Assembly: GCA_020635435.1 (NCBI GenBank)
Contig: JACJZU010000002.1
Coordinates: 1-64,000, forward strand
Direction: 5' to 3'
From: Flavobacteriales bacterium
Lineage (GTDB): Bacteria; Bacteroidota; Bacteroidia; NS11-12g; UBA9320
DNA length: 64,000 nucleotides
Each line of letters opens with the position of its first letter. Position 1 is the stretch's first letter. Positions 37,223 to 46,501 of the stretch are shown here, piece after piece. A program made the position numbers and the translations under genes. A model generated the notes under the pieces. That model was given only the letters and a program-made list of their open reading frames with translations. It had not been told where the DNA came from and did no database searches.

Positions 37223-38328
37223 CAATCCCCATCTGCGTCCACAAAATCCACTTTGATGTTTAGGGCTTGCATCATATCCACTTTGAGGAGCACCACATTC
37301 TCCTGAAGCGCATCAAACAATACGAGCATGCCTTGATTATCCTTTTCCACCTGTTCCTTAAAGCTTTCGCGCAAGAGCAGTGCCTTTTCAGTAATTACAA
37401 CAAATTGATGGTTGATCAGCAAACTCAGTTGTTCACCCCCTTGTATCGTTTGAAGATGATCGAGATAGGCAGCTAATCCCGCTGATGACTCAACCGAGCG
37501 CGTGCCATTGAAGAAATAAATGCAATTCTGTAACGCATGCATAAAGAGCGTTCGGGAGGCTGCAGGGTGATAGTAGGCTTCCACGCGGTCGCTCAGCGGC
37601 ATACTGGAAAAAACTCCCGCAGGAATTCCTACTTTGGCAGCTCGGAGAGAACGTTCGTAATAGAACATATAATCGTTGACGATCTTATTCACAGAACTGC
37701 TGGCGGATGATCCGCTGTTCTCCATGAATTGATTTCTATAGCCATTGTCCCAGTGGTCGCGAACCTGTGTGGTTAAGTCGATCAGCCGATCGATCAAAAG
37801 GGCTGTGTATGCTCCCAGGCCATCTTCTGATATATAGCGATTCACGATCCCTGTATCGGATCCTGCACTGCCGTTGATCAAATAATCAAGAGCCGGAAAG
37901 CCCTGCTCGCTCCTAGTGGAGGGCAATTCGAGATTCGGCGCTCCATTGGCTAGGTACTTTTCAATATTGGCGGGAGAAGTAGGGTAGGTGTTCGTGAAGT
38001 CGCGCAGCGACACACTTTCAGCCTTTCCGATCTCGTAAAGGGCTACATATTGCCAGGCGATGTATGAGTTGAGCCAGGAGCTGCGCAGCTTACGGAGTGC
38101 GCTCGTATCGGGTTTATCGATGAAGTCTGTTGCGCTTTGCTTCAGATCCAGAAGCGTTTGCAGATAATTGGTATAACCGGGTAGGATGAGGCTATCGGCC
38201 CAGGTTCGCAGAAGTTCCTGTCTGTTGAACCCATCTTTATTGGAATTATCGATGCCTTCATCGTTACATCCCGCCGGAAGGATGCACGCAGCGCAGAGGA
38301 AAATGAAAAGCTTGGTCGATCGCAACAT
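37222..38328 (-). CDS. Imelysin-like (IrpA/M75-type) lipoprotein
   Basis: The 368-residue product from MLRSTKLFIFLCA has a lipobox at PAGC. A TTG six codons upstream overlaps the previous stop. It is all-helical, as in imelysin/IrpA proteins implicated in periplasmic iron handling. The canonical G-x-H-x-x-E motif appears here as GFPALDY, so the His is Pro and metal binding may differ. Gene order (DUF4856, imelysin, HTTM, TonB receptor) supports a role in iron uptake. Confidence 0.85.
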   Translation of the reverse strand: MLRSTKLFIFLCAACILPAGCNDEGIDNSNKDGFNRQELLRTWADSLILPGYTNYLQTLLDLKQSATDFIDKPDTSALRKLRSSWLNSYIAWQYVALYEIGKAESVSLRDFTNTYPTSPANIEKYLANGAPNLELPSTRSEQGFPALDYLINGSAGSDTGIVNRYISEDGLGAYTALLIDRLIDLTTQVRDHWDNGYRNQFMENSGSSASSSVNKIVNDYMFYYERSLRAAKVGIPAGVFSSMPLSDRVEAYYHPAASRTLFMHALQNCIYFFNGTRSVESSAGLAAYLDHLQTIQGGEQLSLLINHQFVVITEKALLLRESFKEQVEKDNQGMLVLFDALQENVVLLKVDMMQALNIKVDFVDADGD

Positions 38329-38342
38329 GGCCTTATCTTGGA

Positions 38343-39572
38343 TCAATTTCTCGTTAATGCCGGGTCGATCTTGAATCTTGCTCCTATTTGTGCGGATAAT
38401 TGCCGCAATGTTTCCGGTTTCAGATCCCAGAAGCCGTTGGATCCGCTATCCGTTAAGGTGCCTAAGAGTGTATTGGTTTCTGTTCGATCGAAATAAGGAC
38501 CAGCGGTGTCCGGATTTCTGGTAAACCGAAGGCTGTAAATGAATCCATAGGCCTCCGAAATGGAATGGAATGCCGAACCTTTTTGATCGTTTTCCAGCTG
38601 AGTTGCACCGGATTCGAGGTAATACATGGCCCGGATGGCCATAACCGCCGAAAGATCTTTCCGGAGCTCCTTTACACGGGCATCCCGGTATCCATACTCC
38701 CTTTGTACGATGGCCGCACGTCCCGCTTTGAAGGCATCGTAAATGCGCTTACCAATTCCGGCAAAATCGGGGTCTGCATCAACCTGACCCACATACTCGT
38801 TCATGTATCCATCTTCAGTCCCAAGCGCAGGTAGGGGATTTGCAGGATCCTGTGCATTGCCGAACAAATAGCCATAAGCCTCGTCCCAATAATGTTCCAT
38901 TCGGGTGTACGCATTTTCGTCAACTACTTTTTCAGTTTCCTGATCCGACCGGTTCATATCTGCATCAAGTACCGAGGGACTCAGGTAATTGTTCAACATC
39001 TGATCGAGCATTAAAGCACCCAATAAACCTTTTTTAAAGAATTGATCGTACTCGAAACCTTTTGCACTAATGTATCTTGTACGTGTGCCGGAAGCGATCT
39101 GACCTGCTTTTCCGGGTGCAGCCAATTCCATGGAGGCCGGGAATACCTCTTGAACCTGAGCCTTGATCCACGATTCGAAAAGATTCCGTATGGCAACCGC
39201 CTCGGTCGTATTGGCCGAGAAGTAATCTGCACTAGCTGCAATTTTCTCGCGCAGACTCTTGGACGATCGGTTCAGGAGTTCTTCCGAAAATGGATCCGCA
39301 TCTCCGCCCGATTCAGTGAGATTTCGGAACATCTCCAACAAATCACTTTCCGATTTACTAAAGTCGGTAAGGGCTGAACCGAGTTCCTCCGCCATGCGAA
39401 TGCGCTCCGTTTGTCCTGTGAACGAAACTGTTGATCGCCCGTCCCGGTTGAATACATAAGAATCTGGGATATTTACGATAGGCTCCACATTTTTCGTGGG
39501 TTCCGTATCCTTACAAGAAGACAAACACAATCCCGAAACCAATACGATGATCGCAGTTCTAATGATGCTCAT
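38343..39572 (-). CDS. DUF4856 lipoprotein
   Basis: The 409-residue product has a signal ending LSSC and a mature domain matching DUF4856 (YVFNRDGRSTVSFTGQTERIRMAEEL at the start, helical thereafter). This family typically precedes imelysin-like genes in Bacteroidota iron-uptake clusters. Function unknown, probably an iron or chelate handling partner in the periplasm or at the outer membrane. It is first in the operon, with a candidate operator just upstream. Confidence 0.88.
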   Translation of the reverse strand: MSIIRTAIIVLVSGLCLSSCKDTEPTKNVEPIVNIPDSYVFNRDGRSTVSFTGQTERIRMAEELGSALTDFSKSESDLLEMFRNLTESGGDADPFSEELLNRSSKSLREKIAASADYFSANTTEAVAIRNLFESWIKAQVQEVFPASMELAAPGKAGQIASGTRTRYISAKGFEYDQFFKKGLLGALMLDQMLNNYLSPSVLDADMNRSDQETEKVVDENAYTRMEHYWDEAYGYLFGNAQDPANPLPALGTEDGYMNEYVGQVDADPDFAGIGKRIYDAFKAGRAAIVQREYGYRDARVKELRKDLSAVMAIRAMYYLESGATQLENDQKGSAFHSISEAYGFIYSLRFTRNPDTAGPYFDRTETNTLLGTLTDSGSNGFWDLKPETLRQLSAQIGARFKIDPALTRN

Positions 39573-39584
39573 TCCTTAGTTGTG

Positions 39585-39621
39585 TTTAATTGGACTAATT
39601 CTAAATAGTGCGGCAAATATA
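39585..39621 (-). promoter_or_regulatory. Promoter and candidate metalloregulator operator of the iron operon
   Basis: On the minus strand a -7 box TATATTTG lies at 39621-39614. At 39605-39585 is TTTAGAATTAGTCCAATTAAA, a partly palindromic 21-bp site with TTTAG and TTAAA ends, positioned over the expected transcription start and ~13 bp before the ATG. The position suits a repressor such as the DtxR/MntR-type protein encoded at 44989. The match to any published box is my judgement only. Confidence 0.4.
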
Positions 39622-39911
39622 TCGCGATGATCCATTTCCCGGATTAACTCAGCGTAAAATTGCCCGAATATTGATGAATTCTTTCATAGCGGGGAATGCC
39701 TCGCAAGGTATACCCGCTGATTTTACGCGGCTCCCAACTTTCAACAAGCCTGGAGTTGATTTTTGTCAGTCAGCGTACCAGTGGCATTCAATAATGAGGA
39801 TCCGACTGCGCCACGGCTCCGTTCAACAGTATTATCTTCAATTAGACCGACCGGGATATAATGCTTCAGAACTCTATCCGTTCGTGATAGTAACTAAGCT
39901 TGATCTCTTTT

Positions 39912-40589
39912 ATGCAATATGTCATGCCCAAACAGAGCAGCCCTCCCGCGATAAGGAACAATCCCGTTGATTGGATCATCATTTTGCTAACATTGGGCAG
40001 CTTGATATTCAGTTTCGCGGCATGTGTACCAAACGAGCGAACGAACGTCGGACTTCTGGTGCTCGGGAGCTTCAACCAGGTGCATCGCGATAGCATTGCA
40101 TCTGCTTTGAGAAACGTCTATGGTGTACGTACCATCGTATTGGAACGCCGATCCATGCCCCGGGATGCATTTGTTCAGATCAAGACTCCACGATATCGGG
40201 CTGATATCCTCCTGAAATTCCTGAAAAAGAACTGGCCCGATTCGGTTCAATACATAATGGGACTTACCATGCACGACATTTCTACCACGAAAAAGGATGC
40301 CCTGGGCCGCATCTTGAAGCCCGAAAGCAAATACAGCGACTGGGGCATTTTCGGTCTGGGATATGTTCCGGGGCCGAGCAGCGTGCTATCCGGGTTTCGG
40401 ATCAAAACACAATCGGATGCATTATTTATCAGCCGATTGCAGAAGATCGGCGTTCATGAATTGGGGCATAACTTCGGATTAAGACACTGTTCAACACCTC
40501 AATGTGTAATGAACGATGCAGTGGAACGCGTGCAAACTATTGACGACGCCCAATGTGAGCTCTGTAACGAATGTTGCCTGAAACTATAG
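39912..40589 (+). CDS. Archaemetzincin-like zinc protease
   Basis: A 225-residue product; a start at 39912 is used, with ATG 39924 and TTG 39900 possible. A hydrophobic segment (residues ~20-37) anchors or exports it. The active site HELGHNFGLRHC followed by STPQCVM and a later CELC is the archaemetzincin pattern (HExxHxxGxxH-C-x4-C-x-M ... CxxC), with the extra cysteine-bound zinc. A broad-specificity aminopeptidase-like activity is known for human relatives; for bacteria the role is unclear. Confidence 0.82.
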   Translation: MQYVMPKQSSPPAIRNNPVDWIIILLTLGSLIFSFAACVPNERTNVGLLVLGSFNQVHRDSIASALRNVYGVRTIVLERRSMPRDAFVQIKTPRYRADILLKFLKKNWPDSVQYIMGLTMHDISTTKKDALGRILKPESKYSDWGIFGLGYVPGPSSVLSGFRIKTQSDALFISRLQKIGVHELGHNFGLRHCSTPQCVMNDAVERVQTIDDAQCELCNECCLKL

Positions 40590-40717
40590 ATCGTCAAAGA
40601 GCCAGGAACGATCAAATTGCTCGCCCTGCATACCACTTTTTCCGGAACATCGATCACGAATTGCTGGAGATTGTGCAGAATGCGCAATGCTCCTGAAAAC
40701 TCCTTTAACTTGCGAAA

Positions 40718-41497
40718 GTGAAAAGTTTTACGCTCTACAACTTAACGATCGCGCTCGCCATCGCGACTTTCATACTGCCATCCTGTAGCCGGGAAAACAA
40801 GATCGAGAAAGGATTCGCTGTGTCGTCGCACGATGAGCAAATCGGAGCGGAACATCAGGGTGTGCGCAGTGATTCTGTACCTATGCCGACCCGACCCGGT
40901 GGCGTGCTACTCACCGGTCTGCCGGAAGTCCGGTTAACCCCCGTTTACAAGGTGAACATCAACAAACGCGATCATTCCACCTTTATTGGAGAGAACCGAT
41001 TTCACTACCACTACAGCGAATCGGAAAGATGGCATGGGAATCTCATGCCTGGTCTGGAAGCAGTTTTTGGCTACAATATGGTCAATGTGGCACATTATCA
41101 GGTGAGCACCGGACAAAAGACCAAGCTGTTCGCTGCTCCCGTTTTGATCAGAAACCTCTATTATCCCTCATTCACCACAGATACATTGTCCGGTCAACCC
41201 GTTCAAAGAGATTATATCCTGGTCTCGGTCTACAACGAGGACACCAATGGAGATGGGTTCATCGATCTCAGCGATCTCCGACGATTTTACCACTTCAACG
41301 GGCTCGGTGAGATGCAGAAACCGCTTGTACCCGAGAACTACGCAGTTGTGAAGTCGGAATACGATCCGGGCAACGACATGATGTTCGTGTACGCACAACT
41401 CGATGCCAATAAGAATGGAAAGCGCGACGATATGGAACCGATGCATATCTTTTGGATCGACCTGAAGGATCCCAATAGAACCGGTCGCTTTTACTAG
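40718..41497 (+). CDS. Lipoprotein with EF-hand-like loops
   Basis: The 259-residue product from a GTG at 40718 has a signal ending LPSC. Two Asp-rich loops, NEDTNGDGFIDLSD and LDANKNGKRDD, resemble EF-hand/dockerin calcium loops. No family recognised for the rest (repeated strands around VNINKRDHSTFIGENRF). The upstream 128 bp and the downstream 147 bp contain no gene I can support. Confidence 0.72.
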   Translation: MKSFTLYNLTIALAIATFILPSCSRENKIEKGFAVSSHDEQIGAEHQGVRSDSVPMPTRPGGVLLTGLPEVRLTPVYKVNINKRDHSTFIGENRFHYHYSESERWHGNLMPGLEAVFGYNMVNVAHYQVSTGQKTKLFAAPVLIRNLYYPSFTTDTLSGQPVQRDYILVSVYNEDTNGDGFIDLSDLRRFYHFNGLGEMQKPLVPENYAVVKSEYDPGNDMMFVYAQLDANKNGKRDDMEPMHIFWIDLKDPNRTGRFY

Positions 41498-41644
41498 TGC
41501 TATCCGGGGTCTTTAGAACCCATTGAGCTACCGTCGGCACGGCCCACACCGAATCCCGAAACCGGGGATTGGAAATGCGCGGGGGAAATCATTCATTTGT
41601 GTCTTGAGAAGATCAGGAATCCCTGAACTGAACTGAAATCGCCT

Positions 41645-42052
41645 ATGAAGATCACGATCGAGGCAGTTGTACATGCCAATATGAATAAAGTTTGGGATTG
41701 CTGGACCTCAGCGGAGCACATAATGTCCTGGAACTTCGCCAGCAACGACTGGCACTGTCCGAAAGCCGAGAACGATCCGCAACCGGGAGGAAAGTATTAT
41801 GCCCGTATGGAAGCCCGCGACGGCAGTTTCGGTTTCGACTTTGACGCCATTTACGATAAAGTGGTCCCTCATGGGATGATCAGCTACAACATGGCCGATG
41901 GTCGCAATGCCACCACCAGATTCGAAGATCTGGGAAACTCGGTTAAAGTTACTACCGTATTCGATGCAGAGCACTCAAATCCTGTAGAAATGCAGCAACA
42001 GGGCTGGCAGGCGATCCTGAATAATTTCAGGGCTTATGTGGAATCCTTGTAA
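41645..42052 (+). CDS. SRPBCC/AHSA1-type small-molecule-binding protein
   Basis: A 135-residue START-like fold: the KVWDCWTSAEHIMSWNFA motif, the HCPKAENDPQPGGKYYARME loop, then TRFEDLGNSVKVTTVFDAEH and QQGWQAILNNFRAYVE as C-terminal helix. It is a typical activator-of-Hsp90-like SRPBCC protein of unknown ligand. It is followed directly by the membrane protein gene. Confidence 0.9.
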   Translation: MKITIEAVVHANMNKVWDCWTSAEHIMSWNFASNDWHCPKAENDPQPGGKYYARMEARDGSFGFDFDAIYDKVVPHGMISYNMADGRNATTRFEDLGNSVKVTTVFDAEHSNPVEMQQQGWQAILNNFRAYVESL

Positions 42053-42092
42053 CGCACTTTTCTGCAGGTCCAAACCCGCGAAGAACCCCGGT

Positions 42093-43217
42093 ATGCGCTT
42101 GTTCTTACTATTGTTCGGATGTCTGTTCGGAACACATTCCTTGGCCAATATGGCTTCGCCGGTAAGCGAGGGCACGTTCTCCAGTTCGGCTTTCTCGAGC
42201 CGCAACATGGACATTCTCAAAGAGCAGATCTTCCTCAAGATCGATCGGGATTTCCGGCACGCAACCTATCGGATCGAATATTTCATCCGAACCGACAGTG
42301 GTGTTGCGGGCGTTCCCATGCTGTTTCATGCGAAAAATTACAAGGACGATTTTAGGGTTTGGGTCGACGGGATCGAAGTTCAAATCAACGATATACCGCA
42401 GGATCTGCGAAGCACTGCCAACACGCCTTTTGAAGTTTTTTCCGACTATTTCGACCGCTCAACACGACCGGGAGACCCGGAATCGGTGGTCATTCATTGG
42501 GAAGAGCATGTAGGATCTGTGTATGAGCTCAACGATCTGAAATACTTCGAGGCCGATCTGAGCCGGGGAGAGCATGTGGTCCGTGTTGAATATACTTCCC
42601 TCGTTTGGTCGGATCGGTCCGATTGGGTGAAGGAATACAGATTCCCCTACTCGCTTTCACCGGCAAAACACTGGAGATCATTCGGCTCACTGGAGATCAT
42701 ACTGGATGCAAGGGATTTTGATTCCGGACTGAAAACCAATTTGGGGAAACCGATGAGCGGAAGTACCGACAGCATGGCGGTTTGGCGCTTCTCAGAATTA
42801 CCTGCCGATTATTTCGAGATCATTCATACCCCGGTGCTCAAACCCACCGCAAAACTCTTGACAGCGATCGGGCCTTTGGGACTCACCATTTTTATGGGCA
42901 TCATATGGGTATTGCTTCATTATGCACTCCTGCGACTTTACCGAAAACGCTATCCTCATGCCCGCTATTCATGGGTCCTTATTTCGGGTAGCATTCTCAT
43001 TCCATTGATCGTGTTGATCGGCTTCATGGCCTCTTTCAGCCTGATCGATCTGGTGATCGGGGAGGAGGCCGGAAGATACCATGGCTATACCTTCATGGTC
43101 ATCATCCTTTACCCCCTGATCCTGCCGGTTTATTGGTGGTTGATGTGGTTGGCCGACAAAGGGATCAAGAAGCGTATGGCTGAAATGAATGAGCCATCGG
43201 ATGGGATGGGAACCTGA
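42093..43217 (+). CDS. Exported membrane protein of unknown function
   Basis: The 374-residue product from MRLFLLLFGCLFG has a signal peptide, a soluble beta-rich part (residues ~20-265, with EVSDYFDRST.. and YTSLVWSDRSDWV strands), then three C-terminal membrane helices (residues ~270-290, 305-335, 350-380). The soluble part may be an Ig-like or DUF-type domain; not recognised. A longer frame from 42036 was rejected because it adds residues before the signal. Confidence 0.7.
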   Translation: MRLFLLLFGCLFGTHSLANMASPVSEGTFSSSAFSSRNMDILKEQIFLKIDRDFRHATYRIEYFIRTDSGVAGVPMLFHAKNYKDDFRVWVDGIEVQINDIPQDLRSTANTPFEVFSDYFDRSTRPGDPESVVIHWEEHVGSVYELNDLKYFEADLSRGEHVVRVEYTSLVWSDRSDWVKEYRFPYSLSPAKHWRSFGSLEIILDARDFDSGLKTNLGKPMSGSTDSMAVWRFSELPADYFEIIHTPVLKPTAKLLTAIGPLGLTIFMGIIWVLLHYALLRLYRKRYPHARYSWVLISGSILIPLIVLIGFMASFSLIDLVIGEEAGRYHGYTFMVIILYPLILPVYWWLMWLADKGIKKRMAEMNEPSDGMGT

Positions 43218-43392
43218 TGTTTCCAAACTGACTGCCCCGGTATCTATGCGGGTCGTTACCCTTGCTCAGCAGAGCTTACCCCTGCCGATTTGTTGGTTTT
43301 TAAGGCGCGTTCCCGAAAGAATGATTCCTGTCATTTGTGGTTCTCACCGCAAATTCTTGATTTAATTTTGATCCTGAGCATTGAAAAGAACG

Positions 43393-43872
43393 ATGCGTTC
43401 CGGGATCTACATCTTTTCAGCGGTAATCCTCGCCGCAATTGGTTCCTGCGTGTCTCAGAAATGGGCAGTTCCATCGGAACTGGAGGGGCAATGGGAATCG
43501 GCAGTTTTCAAAGTTTCCGTGCGTACAGAACCTAAATGGATGAAATTCGAATTCACCCCCGGAGCTATACGGGTCGTTTTGGATATAGAAAGCGATAAAA
43601 CGGCAAGCGGCACCATTGGTATGGCAAACTTCTCAAACGCCATACTCGATAAGAACAGGGGAAATCCGGAACGAACCGGTGTTGCCTATATTGTGCGATG
43701 CGGAACCGTTGGCAAGCTATTCCCCGAGGACCCGCTCAACTCCAAGGAAGTGGAGTTGTGGCTCGGACCTGTTGCAGGAGGTAAAATGGAAGCTGAACTC
43801 AGGTTTACCGAAGGCAATGCCGTTTTCCCGATGGGCGGCATGAAATTGCTGAAGATTGAAGGTCCCGGATAA
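43393..43872 (+). CDS. Small lipoprotein of unknown function
   Basis: The 159-residue product from MRSGIYIFSAVILAA has a lipobox at AIGSC. A TTG four codons upstream is the alternative. The mature domain (LEGQWESAVFKVSVRTE ... KLFPEDPLNSKEVELWLGPVAGGKMEAELRF) is beta-rich with a G-x-W early, like small lipocalin-like envelope proteins. Function unknown. Confidence 0.68.
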   Translation: MRSGIYIFSAVILAAIGSCVSQKWAVPSELEGQWESAVFKVSVRTEPKWMKFEFTPGAIRVVLDIESDKTASGTIGMANFSNAILDKNRGNPERTGVAYIVRCGTVGKLFPEDPLNSKEVELWLGPVAGGKMEAELRFTEGNAVFPMGGMKLLKIEGPG

Positions 43873-44034
43873 TCAGATTTTTATGAGAAGATTCTCGGGG
43901 ATTTCCCAACAACTTCATCAAATACAAGTACATGATGAAGCTGTCACTTGAATATGCATATCAGCGGCCGTAGCTCAAATGGTATTTCCTAAGGGGTAGT
44001 TTTTATCCTTGAGCAGATGCCAACCCACAAGCCA

Positions 44035-44868
44035 TCACGGAATCCACTTGATATCCTTGAAATCAGGCTTGCGCTTCTCCAAAAATGCATTACGACCTTC
44101 TTTGGCCTCTTCGGTCATGTATGCAAGGCGTGTAGCTTCACCGGCGAAAACCTGCTGACCAACCATACCATCGTCCGTCAAGTTGAAGGCAAACTTGAGC
44201 ATCTTGATCGAAGTGGGTGATTTCTGCAGAATTTCCTGAGCCCATTGATAGGCGGTAGATTCAAGTTCCTCATGTGGGACAACCGCATTCACCATGCCCA
44301 TTTCAAATGCTTCCTGTGCGGAGTAATTCCGGCCGAGAAAGAAGATCTCCCTCGCCCTCTTCTGTCCAACCATCTTGGCCAGATAGGCCGATCCATAACC
44401 GCCATCGAAACTGGTCACATCCGCATCGGTTTGTTTGAAGATCGCATGTTCCCGACTCGCCAGGGTGAGGTCGCAAACCACATGCAGGCTATGGCCGCCA
44501 CCCACAGCCCAACCAGGAACCACAGCGATCACTACTTTCGGCATGAATCGGATCAGGCGTTGCACCTCCAGAATATTGAGCCTTGGCATACCGGTTTCAT
44601 CTACATAGCCCTGATGTCCGCGTGTGCGCTGATCACCGCCGCTGCAGAACGAATAAACGCCATCCTTGCTCGATGGACCCTCTGCCGAAAGAAGCACAAC
44701 CCCGATCGACGTGTCCTCGCGCGCATCCAGAAAGGCATCGAATAGTTCACCTACCGTCTGTGGTCTGAAGGCATTTCGTACGTCCGGCCGGTTGAAGGCT
44801 ATGCGCGCTACCCCATTGCACTTTTTGTAGGTGATGTCTTCGTATTTATCAATGATCTGCCAGTTCAT
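44035..44868 (-). CDS. menB: 1,4-dihydroxy-2-naphthoyl-CoA synthase
   Basis: 277 residues, crotonase fold. It cyclises o-succinylbenzoyl-CoA to DHNA-CoA in menaquinone biosynthesis. Seen are the oxyanion-hole segments CSGGDQRTRG and VPGWAVGGGHSLHVVCDLT, the family's SFDGGYGSAYLAKMVGQKRAREIFFLGR, and the C-terminal FLEKRKPDF, all typical of MenB. The rest of the men pathway is not in the window. It is divergent from the DtxR-type gene, separated by a ~120-bp region. Confidence 0.95.
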   Translation of the reverse strand: MNWQIIDKYEDITYKKCNGVARIAFNRPDVRNAFRPQTVGELFDAFLDAREDTSIGVVLLSAEGPSSKDGVYSFCSGGDQRTRGHQGYVDETGMPRLNILEVQRLIRFMPKVVIAVVPGWAVGGGHSLHVVCDLTLASREHAIFKQTDADVTSFDGGYGSAYLAKMVGQKRAREIFFLGRNYSAQEAFEMGMVNAVVPHEELESTAYQWAQEILQKSPTSIKMLKFAFNLTDDGMVGQQVFAGEATRLAYMTEEAKEGRNAFLEKRKPDFKDIKWIP

Positions 44869-44988
44869 AGTCTAAGATTTCTGTTGAAGTCTGCAAATAT
44901 CCCATTCTTAATGCAGCAAGTGCACCAAATGTTCTCTTTTGTGCAGATCTGTGGATTCAACTTGTGCATTCCGCTAATTTTGCATGGC

Positions 44989-45654
44989 ATGCCACAAGCA
45001 ACTGTAACGGAGGAGAATTATCTCAAGGCGCTGTACTATCTGGTCGATGAACAGGGTGAGATCACCATTTCGGATCTGAGCCGGGAAATGGGTGTGAGCA
45101 AGCCCACCAGCAACAGCATGATCAAGTCTCTCAGCGGAAAGGGACTCGTGGCCTATGAAAAGTACAAGCCTCTCAAACTCACGGAAACCGGTCGGCGCAT
45201 GGCGGCACTGGTGATCCGAAAACACCGCCTCACCGAGATGTTCCTGGTAGAGCAAATGGGATTCGGATGGGAAGAAGTCCACGAAGTGGCCGAACAGATC
45301 GAACATATACGCTCAGAGAAGTTTTTCGATCGCATGGATGATCTTCTCGGTCATCCAACCATCGACCCGCATGGATCGCCCATACCCGATAAATCCGGGA
45401 ATGTGCAGGAACGTTCCTATGCGGCCCTGTCCACCTGCGCTTCCGGCGATCAGGTCCGGATGGTGGCCCTGAATCAAAGCTCCAAGGATTTTCTTAAGTA
45501 CCTGAACAGTAAGTCATTGCACTTGGGTACCCGCATCGAAGTACTGCGAACAGAGTCATTCGACGGCAGCGTGGAAGTTCGTTACGAAGGCCACCCCCGC
45601 GAATTGCTGAGCCGAACGGTAGCTGATCTGATCCTCATCGAGTCGGCCGATTGA
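44989..45654 (+). CDS. DtxR/MntR-type metalloregulator with FeoA-like domain
   Basis: The 221-residue product from MPQATVTEENYLKALY; the frame extends to 44884 without coding character. An N-terminal winged helix (ISDLSREMGVSKPTSNSMIKSL) is followed by a dimerisation/metal domain (HRLTEMFLVEQMGF..E-x-H-x-x-A-E-x-x-E-H) and a C-terminal SH3/FeoA-like domain (VRMVALNQSSKDFLKYLNSKSLHLG). It is a candidate regulator of the iron operon. A TAATTTTG box lies 7 bp before the ATG, which would give an almost leaderless mRNA, so it may be chance. Confidence 0.9.
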   Translation: MPQATVTEENYLKALYYLVDEQGEITISDLSREMGVSKPTSNSMIKSLSGKGLVAYEKYKPLKLTETGRRMAALVIRKHRLTEMFLVEQMGFGWEEVHEVAEQIEHIRSEKFFDRMDDLLGHPTIDPHGSPIPDKSGNVQERSYAALSTCASGDQVRMVALNQSSKDFLKYLNSKSLHLGTRIEVLRTESFDGSVEVRYEGHPRELLSRTVADLILIESAD

Positions 45655-45655
45655 G

Positions 45656-46186
45656 CTATTGCGACAAGTTCAACAATCGGTAGGTACAAAATGCTGTGCA
45701 ACAAACCAGCAAGGAAGCAGGCTCGATCCTGCTGTCGAGGATGTCCAACTCCATATTGTACTGCAAGAATTTCCACGAATAGATGGGCCTGACCCGTATG
45801 AGTTCGCGCTCATGCTCATCAAAAACCCATAATTCCCGATTGAACATCTTTTTCCGTTTAACGATGTAAACCCTTTCCCGACCCGTCTCATCCGGCAGCG
45901 AAATTTCAAACTTCCGTCCACCCCGGTATTTCAACTTCCCGATCACCGAATCGTCGCGCACAAGGTCAAATCCGAATCCTTTGAAGAAACTCCCTCTGCG
46001 GAAATAGTAACTCCGCCCTTTTATTTCTGCCCGGTAATTCGTGCTGAAAACCCGCTTGTGTTCGATCCGTGCCAGCGGTGCCCCGCGCTCGCTGAGAATA
46101 TCGAAGGACATTTTCCATCTACTGAGCAATCTCACACTCAGGTGTTTCGGTGTGTCCGTCGAATGGTCCGTCACTCTTTCATTCAT
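45656..46186 (-). CDS. Gene A, copy 1 (intact): LURP-one/Tubby-like small protein
   Basis: A 176-residue protein starting MNERVTDHSTDTPK. It shows the strand-rich pattern of the LURP-one/scramblase/Tubby C-terminal fold: KMSFDILSERGAPLARIEHK, then FDLVRDDSVIGKLKYRGGRKFEI, VYIVKRKK.. ELWVFDEHERELIRVRPI and a final hydrophobic C-terminal helix (LLVCCTAFCTYRLLNL). No signal peptide. It is the only full-length copy; truncated copies are at 51.9 and 54.0 kb. The fold call is by pattern only. Confidence 0.7.
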   Translation of the reverse strand: MNERVTDHSTDTPKHLSVRLLSRWKMSFDILSERGAPLARIEHKRVFSTNYRAEIKGRSYYFRRGSFFKGFGFDLVRDDSVIGKLKYRGGRKFEISLPDETGRERVYIVKRKKMFNRELWVFDEHERELIRVRPIYSWKFLQYNMELDILDSRIEPASLLVCCTAFCTYRLLNLSQ

Positions 46187-46285
46187 TTCTCAGCCAATTT
46201 ACCCGATCCGGGTTTAATCCGCTCTTATTTCATCAGCTCACTTAACCCTACAATGACGAACGGAGCGTCTTTGAGATCCGAAGCG
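45871..46285. repeat. Duplicated A/B segment, copy 1
   Basis: This ~415-bp stretch matches 51910-52324 without gaps by eye, with scattered substitutions. It covers the first ~105 codons of gene A and the last ~18 codons of gene B. Homology stops sharply at 46285/46286. Confidence 0.88.
46225..46285 (-). pseudogene. Gene B, copy 1: 3' remnant only
   Basis: The reverse strand encodes SDLKDAPFVIVGLSELMK and a TAA, the exact C-terminus of the gene B lipoproteins at 52264 and 54352 with one substitution. Everything upstream of that is missing, replaced by unrelated AT-rich DNA (46286-46501). In that 216-bp stretch I see no other gene. Confidence 0.85.
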
Positions 46286-46501
46286 ATTTGCACACCAAAT
46301 TATACCACCAGTAGAAGGCAGCAGTGATTGGGTTTCTTGGTTACTAAAGGTGAAAACTCACGTCACGAAATTGCCACATGATTGTCACAAATTATGGGGG
46401 GTGAAAATGATATAAAAGGTTTAAAATTTGAAAATTAGGTGCCGCGAGGAAGTCGAAAATCGTTTAAAAGAGTAGATTGGATATTATAGCTAAATGTATA
46501 A

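Noticed and set aside
39652..39728. Inverted repeat GCGTAAAAT ... ATTTTACGC as an operator
   Set aside because: The 9-bp arms are about 60 bp apart and far from any start codon; chance cannot be excluded.
43964..43995. tRNA gene (sequence begins GCGGCCGTAGCTCAAATGGTA)
   Set aside because: The 5' arm looks tRNA-like, but no anticodon, T arm or acceptor 3' strand follows. At most it is a degraded fragment.
44884..44988. Longer N-terminus of the DtxR-type regulator
   Set aside because: The additional 35 residues have no family support; the conserved start is MPQATVTEENYLKALY at 44989.
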